Positions 1 to 8,772 of a DNA stretch of 64,000 bases are shown one piece after another. Positions within the stretch are counted from its first letter, which is position 1. The number at the start of each line of letters is the position of its first letter. The position numbers were made by a program, and so were the translations under genes. Under the pieces are notes generated by a model. That model saw nothing but the letters and a program-made list of their open reading frames with translations, ran no database searches and was not told the DNA's origin. This stretch comes from Myrmaecium sp. VS I D KN 1 (lineage: Eukaryota; Ascomycota; Dothideomycetes; Valsariales; Valsariaceae), in assembly GCA_019775845.1 (NCBI GenBank), contig JADQAV010000002.1, positions 1,116,001-1,180,000 on the forward strand, in the 5' to 3' direction.

Positions 1-519
1 GTGGACTGCATTTGATGACCCGAATAGCTGATAATCTGGAATGGACACATCTTTGCTCGGTATACTTAAGAGTACTAGTATGAAAGAGTGGTATGTAGAT
101 CCCGGCTTGAGGCAGAAGAGATGGGATACTGGTAGGGCTGAAGATGATTAGGTAATGTTGGAGGTAGCGACCATTTGTTCATGCCTTAGGCACTGACGCT
201 AGGTGTACATAAATGTCCTGCCCATGCCCGAAGCGATCTTCTCATCCCGCAATGCAATTGGCGGCCGGCCAGGCAGCCCCGACCCGGGCATTCCGTTGCC
301 CCTGAGCTAGTCCACTCCAGACCGGTGGCGTGCGGTGGCTGACATCGTCAAACCCCGGACAGGCCGTGCTCCCTCTAGGCAGAAAGCTGGATGGATGGAT
401 GTAATCATTCACCTGCCGGTTAACGGTGGCATCCGCCTGCCGGTGAAGTGACTTTCTCGTATTCTCGTTCTCGCCTGAGGGCGCCTCCGCCCCTCTCAGC
501 TGCACGGACTGGAATCCTG

Positions 520-526
520 TATAAAA
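520..526 (+). promoter_or_regulatory. TATA-like box of the GPI-type protein gene
   Basis: TATAAAA lies 219 bases before the chosen ATG. It is followed by a long CT-rich leader (about 536-660) with no ATG between 529 and the start codon, which fits a core promoter and 5' leader. Inferred from sequence only. Confidence 0.45.
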
Positions 527-674
527 TGTACATTCTCTCCCCTTCTCTCTTGGTTTTTCTCTCTTTCTGTCTCCCTTAGCTTTCTCACCAAAGGCCCAAC
601 TTCAAGTCACTCGCTTTCAGACTTCTTCCGGACATCCTTACATCTCGACCTCATTGTTCGAGATACCACTCTCT

Positions 675-706
675 TTATTCCAACATCAGATTATTCCAAC
701 ATCAGA
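675..706 (+). repeat. Perfect 16-bp tandem duplication in the leader
   Basis: The 16-mer TTATTCCAACATCAGA occurs twice back to back (675-690 and 691-706), ending 38 bases before the ATG at 745. It lies in the probable 5' leader and has no obvious coding role. Confidence 0.85.
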
Positions 707-744
707 GACCAGTCCAGTCGTTGATCATCCATCCCACCTTCACA

Positions 745-1497
745 ATGCTGTCCTTCATTTCTCTCTTGGCCCTGCCCCTTCTCGTGGCCGCCAAAACTGA
801 CATCGGAGGCTGCACTTCCACCCGAACCACCGACGCCTACGGCGACGCCAGCATGCTCTACTACGTCCCTGGCACCGGCGAGATCTGCGAGTTCCTCGAC
901 TGCGGCGGTGGCCGGGCTCCGCCCAAGACCACCGTGCCGGGCTGCCCGCTCTACAGCGGCACCGCTACATACTCTCCCTCCTACCTCCCCGGCTTCCAGG
1001 CTCAGGAGACCAGCTCTTCCGCTGTCGCGAGCGCCTCTGCCACCGCGGCCGCGGTCTCCGACGCCAGCAGCGCCTTGGCCAGTGCCACCAGTAGCGAGAG
1101 CATCTCCCAAGCCGCTGCCACTACTGCTGCCGCCGCGTCCAGCGACGTGCTCATCACCATGACCGGCACCAGCAGCCAGACATCCGCCGCGACCGCTTCT
1201 GCCTCCGCCTCCGCCTCTGCCAGCGAGGACCTGACCACCATCACCGGAACCAACGACCGCACCGCCATCTCTACCGTCCCTAAGGCGGTCACCACGTTCG
1301 TCGGCACCATCTCGGGCTCCGCCTTCACCAGCGTCTTCACCCAGGCCGCTACCTCGGGCCACAGCGGTAACTTCAGCAGCAATGCGACCGCGTCCGCGAC
1401 CATCATCTCCGAGGGCAAGGCTGCCGCTCCTACGTCCTTCGTCGCTGCGGCCGGCCTCGGCCTCGCTGTCGGCTTGGTCGGTCTCGTTGGCTTGTGA
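745..1497 (+). CDS. Secreted Ser/Ala/Thr-rich protein, probably GPI-anchored
   Basis: Encodes 250 aa in one exon. The first ATG after the TATA box is at 745; the frame is open further upstream but only non-ATG codons precede it. An N-terminal signal peptide (MLSFISLLALPLLVAA, residues 1-16) is followed by a short conserved-looking region of about 70 residues with four cysteines (GGC, GEICEFLDC, PGC), then about 140 residues of low-complexity Ser/Ala/Thr sequence with N-glycosylation sequons, and a C-terminal hydrophobic tail (AAAGLGLAVGLVGLVGL) typical of a GPI-attachment signal. The likely location is plasma membrane or cell wall. I recall similar proteins in other ascomycetes carrying an unsupported 'siderophore biosynthesis' label; nothing here shows an enzyme. 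Molecular function is unknown. Secretion and GPI type are fairly secure. Confidence 0.8.
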   Translation: MLSFISLLALPLLVAAKTDIGGCTSTRTTDAYGDASMLYYVPGTGEICEFLDCGGGRAPPKTTVPGCPLYSGTATYSPSYLPGFQAQETSSSAVASASATAAAVSDASSALASATSSESISQAAATTAAAASSDVLITMTGTSSQTSAATASASASASASEDLTTITGTNDRTAISTVPKAVTTFVGTISGSAFTSVFTQAATSGHSGNFSSNATASATIISEGKAAAPTSFVAAAGLGLAVGLVGLVGL

Positions 1498-3025
1498 GAG
1501 AGAGAACGTTGTTGTTACATACAAGCATGGTTTGGGGAAAGGGGGGGAGGAGAGGGTCCGCTCGCGCAAGGTCTATAATGGTATATAGCATCCTTTTCCC
1601 CTTCACCCTTTCCCCAAGCCTTTTCTGAAGCGTTAGGTTATTGCGTCCCTTTGCTCTTCGATAATTCCGCACGATACCGCACGCTACGGCGCAACGTCCT
1701 TCTATGTTGTTCTGCATTGCCACGCGGGACGTCTTAGTCATGCTAGTCTTTTCTTCTCTTCATACCTTTTTGCCATGAGCGTTCTTGAAATACATGCATC
1801 GTTAAAAGAAGTTCGGTAGAAACAAAGTCCCAATGTCCAGATATTCTTGAGTGTGCGTGTGTGGAGTTCGATCACGCTGTCGACATGCTGATACGCTTAA
1901 AATTAAGGCTGTTCGAAAAGGGCAGGAAGAGGGGCGGGCGTGGGGGGTTCAGGGGTTGTGGCACGAGCCAGGCAGAAAGGCCTCACGCTCCTTGCAAAAA
2001 AACGCGGCCCCCGAATGCGATAACCCATAGTATGGTATAGAGATACTTCTACTTTTTCTACCCACGCAAAGCCCTGTATTTTGAATTTTTTTCTGTCTAT
2101 ATAAAAACTAGAGCTGAATCTGCTTGCCAAATTTTTTCCAGAATTTTATAGCCGCTGAGAAGCTTAAGTGTTCGAATTGCCGGTTACTGTACGGCCGCGT
2201 TTTTTTGCAAGGGACGTGGGCCTCCTGTTTCTCGCTTCTGCTCTCCCGGCGCAAGCCGTCGTGAGCAATATCGGGATAGCCTTTGATTGGCCTAAGCAGG
2301 GAAATGAACTCTCGTTAGGCAGGATGCTAACCATCGGCCTCCAATAGACTGCAGCTTTTCCCGCGGCTGAATCCTTCGATCTATATAAAAATCTATAGAC
2401 CTGCTACTATAGACAGGCACTCGTGCCATTTGTACCTAATGTACTCTCGTAAGATTAAGTGGTGCAAGACCGAGCGACTTCATCCGTGTGCAAGAGGGTC
2501 CCGTTCTTTACAGAATGGAAGGATGAGGAGAAATTAGAGAGAGGATAACGATGTTCATATTCTCCTCTTCCTTCTGAAGTACGCTATCGTCACAATTATC
2601 CTCGTTTTCACGCAGGATAAAGAAACACATTGCTGCACGCAAATAGATTGAAAAAACTCCGGATAGCAAAGATAGATAGTACAAGTACATGGCCAGAGGA
2701 AGGAAAAGCGTCATGAGATGACGTGCAAGTGTGTCCAGAGTAGATAAACGGATAATCTTACAATCGCTTCCCCCATGCCCTTTTGCCTTTGACATCCCGT
2801 CTCTCTTTTAAATCATAGATCACCTTATGATATGACGTTGCGAACCTGGTAATTCCACCCCAGCCAGACCTAACGAAAAAGCCGCCCAATGAACCTTCTC
2901 ATAAAGCTTTCATAGATGATAGTTTCCCGGTCGTACCTGTCCGGTACGCACTTAATCGATTCTCATCAGCACCTCGCCACCGTCTTCATTGACGACGATC
3001 GAAATATGCCCTCACTCGAAATTCT
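1498..3025. other. Intergenic region with fold-back element
   Basis: This lies between the 3' end of the GPI-type gene and the 3' end of CBP3 (convergent). It holds the inverted-repeat element at 1978-2224 and a small inverted repeat TCTATAG/CTATAGA near 2390-2412. The open frames at 1903-2130 and 2508-2795 (both minus) show no codon or family support. No gene is supported. Confidence 0.5.
1978..2224. mobile_element. MITE-like fold-back element with about 20-bp perfect inverted repeats
   Basis: CCTTGCAAAAAAACGCGGCC at 1990-2009 is perfectly repeated in inverse orientation at 2193-2212. The inverted repeat continues outward imperfectly (AGGCC.CACG on both arms) to about 1978 and 2224. The interior is AT-rich with no coding capacity. 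The size (about 250 bp), terminal inverted repeats and lack of an ORF fit a non-autonomous DNA transposon (MITE). I could not identify a clear target-site duplication, so the exact ends and superfamily are open. Confidence 0.5.
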
Positions 3026-4186
3026 TCACTCCAACTTCTTCATCCCGGGGGTCTGCTTGAGCACCAGCTCCCTCAGCCCGGCCGGGTTGCTGAACGTGAA
3101 CTCAGGGCTGGCAAACACCTTCGCGTCCGGCAGGCGCTCCAGTCGCGCAACCTCCCTCCGCACGAAGGCGACCGCCATCGCCAGCCGCACCGGCTCCGTC
3201 TCGACGGCAGCCTTCCACACGTTCCGCCATAGTGCGGCGGCGAGCGCCGCGTCGCCCTTGACCAGACCCTCGTCGTACGCGGCCGTCACACCTCGCCACT
3301 GGATGAAGAGGTCCTTGAGATATTTGTTCCGGATCGACTTGGCAGAGATGTTGTGCAGCCGCACCATGCGGTCCTCGGCGGCGAAGAAGAAGTGGTCGAG
3401 CAGGTGCTGGTGCCAAGGCTGGGCGATGGCGGTGGAGGGCAGGAGGCGGAAGCGTGTCGTCAGGAGCCACATGTGAAGCATGGTAATTTGGGACCATGAG
3501 GAGAAAGTGGGCGTGAGCTCGAGCTCTGTAGAAGGTTCGTGTCAGCTCTGTAGCTATCTGCCCATCCGTTGTGAAGCCGTCTAGCGGGAGAGGATGGAGG
3601 ATTGGGGACAACAAAAAAGATCACACGTACCGCCATACCACCACTTCCCCTGTGCCGCGTCCTGCGCAGGCACGCCGAGATCCTCACCGCTCTCGAGCCG
3701 GGGGGCCTCTTGGCCCGCCAGCACCTGCGGTATCGTGTAGTCGGCTTGGCGCGCACATTCCTTAAAGAGCATCTCCGTCACCCCGTATGCTACGTACGTC
3801 TCCGTTCCTGAGCGATTGTGCTTGCGCGCTTGCTCAGCCAGGCGCTGAGCCAGGGTGCGCGTCGAGGGTTCCTCGGGGGAAGGCTTGTAGCCGGGCGCAG
3901 GAGAGTTCTCGGTCGCTGAGGGTGCGCTCGTCTCTTGCGCGGGAGTGTCGTTCAGGGGAGTCGATGGCGAAGCAAAGGACAGTGGCGAGGGTGAGTGGGA
4001 CGGAGTTGGCTTGACGGAAGCATTCTGAGGGGCGGAGAGACTGAGAGGACGGAAAAGGTTCTGTAGAGCTGTGTGAGTTGAGAGGAATGCAATGGCGAAT
4101 GCGCATGTGCGGCTTACGCGAGGAGCGAGAGGCGTTCGTTGCCTTAGTGCTCTAAAGCAAGCTGTGCAAGGGGCGTTTGATGCCAT
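3026..4186 (-). CDS. CBP3: Cbp3 / UQCC1-family ubiquinol-cytochrome c reductase assembly factor
   Basis: Three exons: 4118-4186, 3631-4060 and 3026-3525, with introns 4061-4117 (57 nt, in frame, no stop) and 3526-3630; 332 aa after splicing. Family hallmarks are visible across the second junction: CARQADY, WWYGELELTPTF, ITMLHMWLL, WHQHLLDHFFFAAEDRM, SIRNKYLKDLFIQWRG and AYDEGLVKGDAALAAALWRN. In yeast, Cbp3 with Cbp6 binds the mitochondrial ribosome exit, promotes cytochrome b mRNA translation and holds new cytochrome b for complex III assembly. The N-terminus is basic and hydroxylated, as for a mitochondrial targeting sequence. The first intron is inferred from GTAAGC...CTCAAC...CTACAG; if retained it adds 19 residues. 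The gene is tandem with NOC3 upstream. Confidence 0.92.
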
Positions 4187-4720
4187 TGTGAAGGGAAGGT
4201 TGAATGATCTTATATGGTCGTACAGTCGGATTGGGTGGATGGGGAACTTTTCCTGGAGCAGTCGGGATGTCGAGCGGACGCGGATTTTCCGGGCGCCCCA
4301 CGCCCGGGGATGCAGGTGGATGATCTCACGAGTCGACGCTTGGCATCTCAGCCTTACGTCTGCCCTACCAGACCGCAGGCATCGATAAACCTTGAAGGAT
4401 ACTAGTACTTCACCTCAATACAATCAGCCATATGATATACAAGCCCGAGGAGATCCGGTTGTCCTCCTTTGTGACTCTATTCCAACCAACTCGCTTTCAG
4501 CTTTCGAAGTTGAGACTGAAGCAAAACCTGCACATCCTTGGAAAAGAAGAGATTGGACGGTTAAGATCGCAAGTAAGGGAAGCAGCCGTCCCCATAATCC
4601 GAAAAAAAAATAGTATTCATCGAATTCTATCGTGGTATCTTCTGAACTTTTCTCGAACACCCGAACTTTGCAGATGCTGCTCCCCGGAAATGATTACACT
4701 TCACCCTTAATCTCTACACT
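4187..4720. other. Intergenic, CBP3 promoter side and NOC3 3' side
   Basis: 534 bases between two minus-strand genes. The part nearest 4187 should contain the CBP3 promoter and that nearest 4720 the NOC3 3' end. No gene or strong motif is seen. Confidence 0.5.
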
Positions 4721-6886
4721 CTATCGCGCATCTAAGATCGTTTTCTCCAATCCAGTCACAGCATCCCTTACAGCCGGGCAGAAATGTCGCCTCAAAACCT
4801 CGCCTTCCCATACAGTGCTGGCAAACGGATTGCTTCCTTCGACTTCGCCCCTTAGAGGGTCAAACACGCCATCTCCTTTCCTCTCTTCCGTGTTCCAGAG
4901 GGCTGCAATCTTGCGGCCATGCACCTTAGCTACCCGGGTCAACAGACCCATCATCGCGAGGCAGGATTTCTCCGGCAAGTGTAAGGAGGCGGTGAGGAGC
5001 TGTTTGCAGAATGCGGCCACCCTCACAGGAGGCACGGCGCGGACGGCCGTGGGCGGGAGCACGACCGCAGACAGTGAGCGCAGAAGCAGGACCGTAGTGG
5101 TCTGGACATTGACCTTGTTCATAGCCGTAGTTTGAGCGGATGCAGCGGCACCAGGCTCAGGTAAATGTAGCGACTTGGCGCTGAGCTCAATGTCGGGGTT
5201 GAGAGAAACGGGGTAGAGGGTGCGGTACAGGTGGGTGATAAAGAAGTTGAGATCAAGGGACAGCGAGGAGGCAGCCGCGCTGGCGTCTTGACCCTGGAGG
5301 AGAGCGAAAGCTGTGATCACACAGAGAAGCGATTCACGGGTAGCGTTCCGGGGGACGTTTTCTTCAGTAGTTTCGTCTTCTGAGTCATCACCGGTGGTGT
5401 GAGATGTTTCAGCGTGGTGGATGAGGTCTTTAAGGGCCTCGAGGATATCGCCAAAGAAGTCCTGGTTGATGAGGTGAGCGTATTTTGCGAGGCCTTCGAG
5501 AACGGCGCCCATGAGGCTGGGCGTGCGAGCTTTGAGGATACGGAAATATGTTACGAAGACGAGCTTCAACATCTCAGCCTGCATGCGGTCGCGTTCTTCG
5601 TGACTAACGGTAGCGTCGGCCTCCTTCATCTCTTTTTCGATGCTCTTTTGCTCTTTCATGATCTTCCTCATTTTCTTCGTTCTGAATTCCCTTTTCTGCT
5701 TCGGCTTCTTTCCCTTGAACTGCTGTTCAATATCGTCTTTATCGACGTTGGTTGTAGAAGCCTTGCCTGAAAATTCCGACAACAATCGCAGATGAAGGAA
5801 CGTGTTCAGGACGGCCTCATGTACGAAGAAATGCTTCCCCTTGATCATCTTCGTCAACGTCTGCACTGCATCCAGCGAAGCGTTCCCGTCTTCGTCGTTC
5901 TTGAAGAGGGTCTCAATGGTCTCTCGGCATTTGTTAAAATCATTATCCACTGCCCTGCCGCTTAGTTTATCCACCAAGACTTTGATGAGCTCTCCGCGGA
6001 AATTGAAATGCGGGACAGCAATGAGAAGGTTACATGCGCAGCTGATAGCGACCGTGGCTAAGCTTCTCTTGTCCTCGTTGGCATCCGGCCTGCTCCCTTT
6101 GGCAAGAGTGCTGAGCTCGCGGACGTAGTCTTGATATCCGTGCACGATCGCTTGCTCGAAGTTCCTTGTCTTGCGCACCTCTTTTGAAAGTTTGCCCGTC
6201 AGATCCTCCTCGGAAAGGGGTCGTATCCGATATCCGGGAATAATGTCTTTATACACGGCTAGCTGTGTGGCCAAAGCCAGCTTCCTTACTGCAAGGTTCT
6301 TGGAATGAGCGATTGCCGCCAACGTCTTGAGCGCGCCGATGTGTTCCTCCGGATCCTCGTTGATCAGATTGGCGATTCGTGCCAACTCCTCTTTTGCCTC
6401 GAGTATCTGCTGTCGCGGTGATATCTTAGGTTGGTCGTCCTCTTCTTCCTCCTCCCCCTCGGAAGACTCCTCTTCGCTCTCACCGGACCCTAGAAAGCTG
6501 TCTTCATCATCTTCCTCCTCCTCATTTGATTGCTTCTCCGGCTCGGGCTCGGCTTTTGGCGCAACCCAACCCTCCGCTGTTCGTACAGGAAGCCTCGAGC
6601 TTTCCTTCTGCTTTTCCAGCTTTCGCGGGCGGTTTTCGTAATCCTGCTCAGTGTCCCATCCAGCCCGCTTCCCTGGCCTCTTTCCGTCATCAGGCGGTGA
6701 AAGCCTCCTCCTTTTGGCAGCCGGCACGCGAGACATTATTGCTACGTCGGGTTTAGATGGTTGCGGCGATGAAGCAGGACCCTCCGAACTTTTCTCTGGA
6801 AGATTTCGGGATGCCGAAGTTCTGCCGACTTGCGGAAAACTTTCTGCGGAGACCCTTCTAACCTCCGCGATCTTAACGTTCGACAT
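4721..6886 (-). CDS. NOC3: Nucleolar complex protein 3 (Noc3)
   Basis: A single uninterrupted frame of 721 aa. After a basic start (AAKRRRLSPP) come long Glu/Asp/Ser tracts (about residues 115-155). The Noc3-type helical repeat core (about 160-480) includes LARIANLINEDPEEHIGALK, HSKNLAVRKLALATQLAVYKDIIPGYRIR and KGKKPKQKREFRTKKMRK, and a CBF/Mak21-type C-terminal region follows. Noc3 pairs with Noc2 to move pre-60S particles from nucleolus to nucleoplasm and has also been linked to replication licensing. Two starts are possible: the ATG at 6886 lies only 41 bp from the divergent NIP7 ATG, while Met51 at 6736 (MSRVPAAKRRRLSPP, 671 aa) resembles the usual family N-terminus and leaves 191 bp for a shared promoter. 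I favour Met51 biologically but give the full open frame. Confidence 0.93.
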   Translation of the reverse strand: MSNVKIAEVRRVSAESFPQVGRTSASRNLPEKSSEGPASSPQPSKPDVAIMSRVPAAKRRRLSPPDDGKRPGKRAGWDTEQDYENRPRKLEKQKESSRLPVRTAEGWVAPKAEPEPEKQSNEEEEDDEDSFLGSGESEEESSEGEEEEEDDQPKISPRQQILEAKEELARIANLINEDPEEHIGALKTLAAIAHSKNLAVRKLALATQLAVYKDIIPGYRIRPLSEEDLTGKLSKEVRKTRNFEQAIVHGYQDYVRELSTLAKGSRPDANEDKRSLATVAISCACNLLIAVPHFNFRGELIKVLVDKLSGRAVDNDFNKCRETIETLFKNDEDGNASLDAVQTLTKMIKGKHFFVHEAVLNTFLHLRLLSEFSGKASTTNVDKDDIEQQFKGKKPKQKREFRTKKMRKIMKEQKSIEKEMKEADATVSHEERDRMQAEMLKLVFVTYFRILKARTPSLMGAVLEGLAKYAHLINQDFFGDILEALKDLIHHAETSHTTGDDSEDETTEENVPRNATRESLLCVITAFALLQGQDASAAASSLSLDLNFFITHLYRTLYPVSLNPDIELSAKSLHLPEPGAAASAQTTAMNKVNVQTTTVLLLRSLSAVVLPPTAVRAVPPVRVAAFCKQLLTASLHLPEKSCLAMMGLLTRVAKVHGRKIAALWNTEERKGDGVFDPLRGEVEGSNPFASTVWEGEVLRRHFCPAVRDAVTGLEKTILDAR

Positions 6887-6927
6887 ACCAATCTAATAAG
6901 CCATACTCTGGATTGCTGTCTCTCACA

Positions 6928-7556
6928 ATGCGCTCGCTCACCGAAGAAGAGACGAAGACGCTCTTCAAGAAGCTGGCCAACTATACCGGCCGCTCCCTCG
7001 CACATCTCATCACCCCGCCCAACGAATCTGGCAAAGCCGGCGAGCGCCATGTCTTCCGCCTGCAGAATATGCGTGTCTACTACGTCCGCGAGTCGATAGC
7101 GAACCTTGCGACCTCGGTCGCCAGGCCGAACCTGCTCTCCATGGGCACTTGCGTGGGCAAGTTCACCAAGACTGGCAAGTTTAGGCTTCACATCACGGCG
7201 CTCGACATGATTGCGCCGCACGCGAGGTACAAGGTCTGGGTCAAGCCGAACGGTGAAATGCCGTTTTTGTACGGTGGAAATGTGGTCAAGGCCCACGTGG
7301 GCCGGTGGAGCGATGACTGCCCGGAACATCAGGAGGTTGTGGTCTACTCGATGAACGATACTCCTCTGGTATGTGCCTCGAGATACATTGGAATTTATAC
7401 AGAGTCAGCGAACTAACCCAACATGCTTAGGGCTTTGGTGTATCTGCACGGTCTACTGCCGAAGCAAGAAAACTGGATCCTACCGGAGTTGTGACATTCA
7501 GGCAGGCGGATATCGGCGAATATCTGAGAGAGGAAGACACCCTGTTCGCTACCTAA
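6928..7556 (+). CDS. NIP7: 60S ribosome biogenesis factor Nip7 (PUA domain)
   Basis: Two exons, 6928-7368 and 7431-7556, with intron 7369-7430 (62 bp, phase 0); 188 aa, close to the roughly 180 aa of the family. It begins [16 protein letters not shown], includes [20 protein letters not shown], and has the C-terminal PUA region [30 protein letters not shown] and, across the splice junction, [17 protein letters not shown]. Nip7 is a nucleolar and cytosolic RNA-binding factor needed for 27S pre-rRNA processing and 60S assembly. The ATG at 6928 is the first in the transcript side; the frame upstream lacks an ATG. It diverges from NOC3, so two 60S factors probably share one promoter. Confidence 0.96.
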
Positions 7557-8771
7557 GTATTCGGCGCCTAGACGATGTTGGAAGTCAAGATACCCGCCGT
7601 GAGAGTCGGCAAAGAGTGTGTGTTGGAAAGCCCTTCATGCTACGGGAAGTGGAACGAGCGTTCAGCGCAGGATTTCAGGTAGAGATCCGGCGGGTGACGG
7701 ACGTTTACAACGGTGGTAAAGCGGTGAAGTGGAGCGGACACGTCCAGGTGTTGAGGAAAGAATCATGGGGTGCATCAATCGGCGCAAAGGAGTATGCGAT
7801 CTTCTGTCAAAAGTTTTAGCATCTGCATGGGTCTGCAAGAAAAAGAGTTTAGGGAAACATACGAATTCAACCATATCGCTGTCTTGCCTTTGTCCCTTGA
7901 TATCTAAGGTATAATTTCATCAGTCTCCCGTACCAGGTCATATCATTATATTTGGTATTTCCTCAGTCTTGCGGCAGCTCCATTCCTCCACCTCTCCCTT
8001 GTACTCTCTATCAAGACCAGACGACCTAGGACAGCTTCGATTTGGTTCGCGGATGCGAGGCAGGCGGTGCATCTCCCGGAAGGCCCATCATGCGAAAATT
8101 CTTCCGCGCTGGCAGCGGATACTCCGCCGGCCGGTGCCGTCCCTGTCGTCGTATTGGGCCTCGATGTAGAGGGCGGCGAGCCCTTGAAGAATAACGGTCC
8201 CAAGGTGCGAAGAGAAGGCTGTGGGATCACCGACTTGTGGCTGATTAGGACGCTGTGCTTTCAATCTGCAGCATGTGTAGTAAATGAGAGGCGTCTAGCC
8301 ATAGTGCTTCATATCCCTTCGAATGTCTTATTACTAGCAATGGTCCTCGTGTATGTAGTCACAACTCTGATTTTATCTCAAGATATATGAAAGGGGAGCT
8401 ATCCAACCCATGGCATGGGCTCGACTTGTAAGACTCGAGACGGACTGAAGAGAAAAGACAGAGTAGATAAAGATCCGAAGACCAAAGATGGTTAAGAACT
8501 GGGAAGACCATATAAACTGGCATGATGACTTCGAATCGCAGCCTATATAAGTACCTAGAATAATTGATAACTTTGACGTTGACGGTCAGAGGAGTGCAGG
8601 CTCCAATCCACGCCACAACGACATGTGGCTGACACTCAAGCCTTCTGTGGCTTGTGTCCGACACCTTCAACCTCCTCTGCAGCCAAGCAACCCCGGTTCT
8701 CCTTCCATTCCCTTTCCTTTCCTTGATAACAAAGACGGCCGGCTCGACCCGCCCGCAAAGATGCACCAGTG
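7557..8771. other. Intergenic, NIP7 3' to CEM1 5'
   Basis: 1.2 kb between two plus-strand genes. A 94-codon minus-strand frame at 7946-8230 and a plus-strand frame at 8067-8390 exist, but neither shows a motif, convincing splice partner or family resemblance. The last 200 bases should hold the CEM1 promoter and leader. No gene is supported. Confidence 0.45.
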
Positions 8772-8772
8772 A
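8761..8772 (+). promoter_or_regulatory. Minimal uORF overlapping the CEM1 start (TGATG)
   Basis: ATG CAC CAG TGA (8761-8772) ends in a stop whose last base is the A of the CEM1 ATG, giving TGATG. If the transcript includes 8761, ribosomes reaching this three-codon uORF would terminate on top of the main start. The transcription start is not visible, so use of this uORF is inference. Confidence 0.35.

Larger units (their letters stand above)
1..744. other. Upstream intergenic and promoter region
   Basis: No gene is supported in the first 744 bases. The only open frames are short and lack family features. The last 220 bases look like the promoter and leader of the following gene: a TATA-like box, then a pyrimidine-rich tract, then a small tandem duplication. 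Confidence 0.6.

Noticed and set aside
691-1569. 292-codon minus-strand frame
   Set aside because: It is the mirror of the Ser/Ala-rich GPI-type gene; Gly/Arg-rich composition is an antisense artefact.
2916-3476. 186-codon plus-strand frame
   Set aside because: It lies antisense to the last CBP3 exon, which carries clear family motifs.
7946-8390. Possible small gene between NIP7 and CEM1
   Set aside because: Neither strand offers a recognisable product or convincing introns; left as intergenic.
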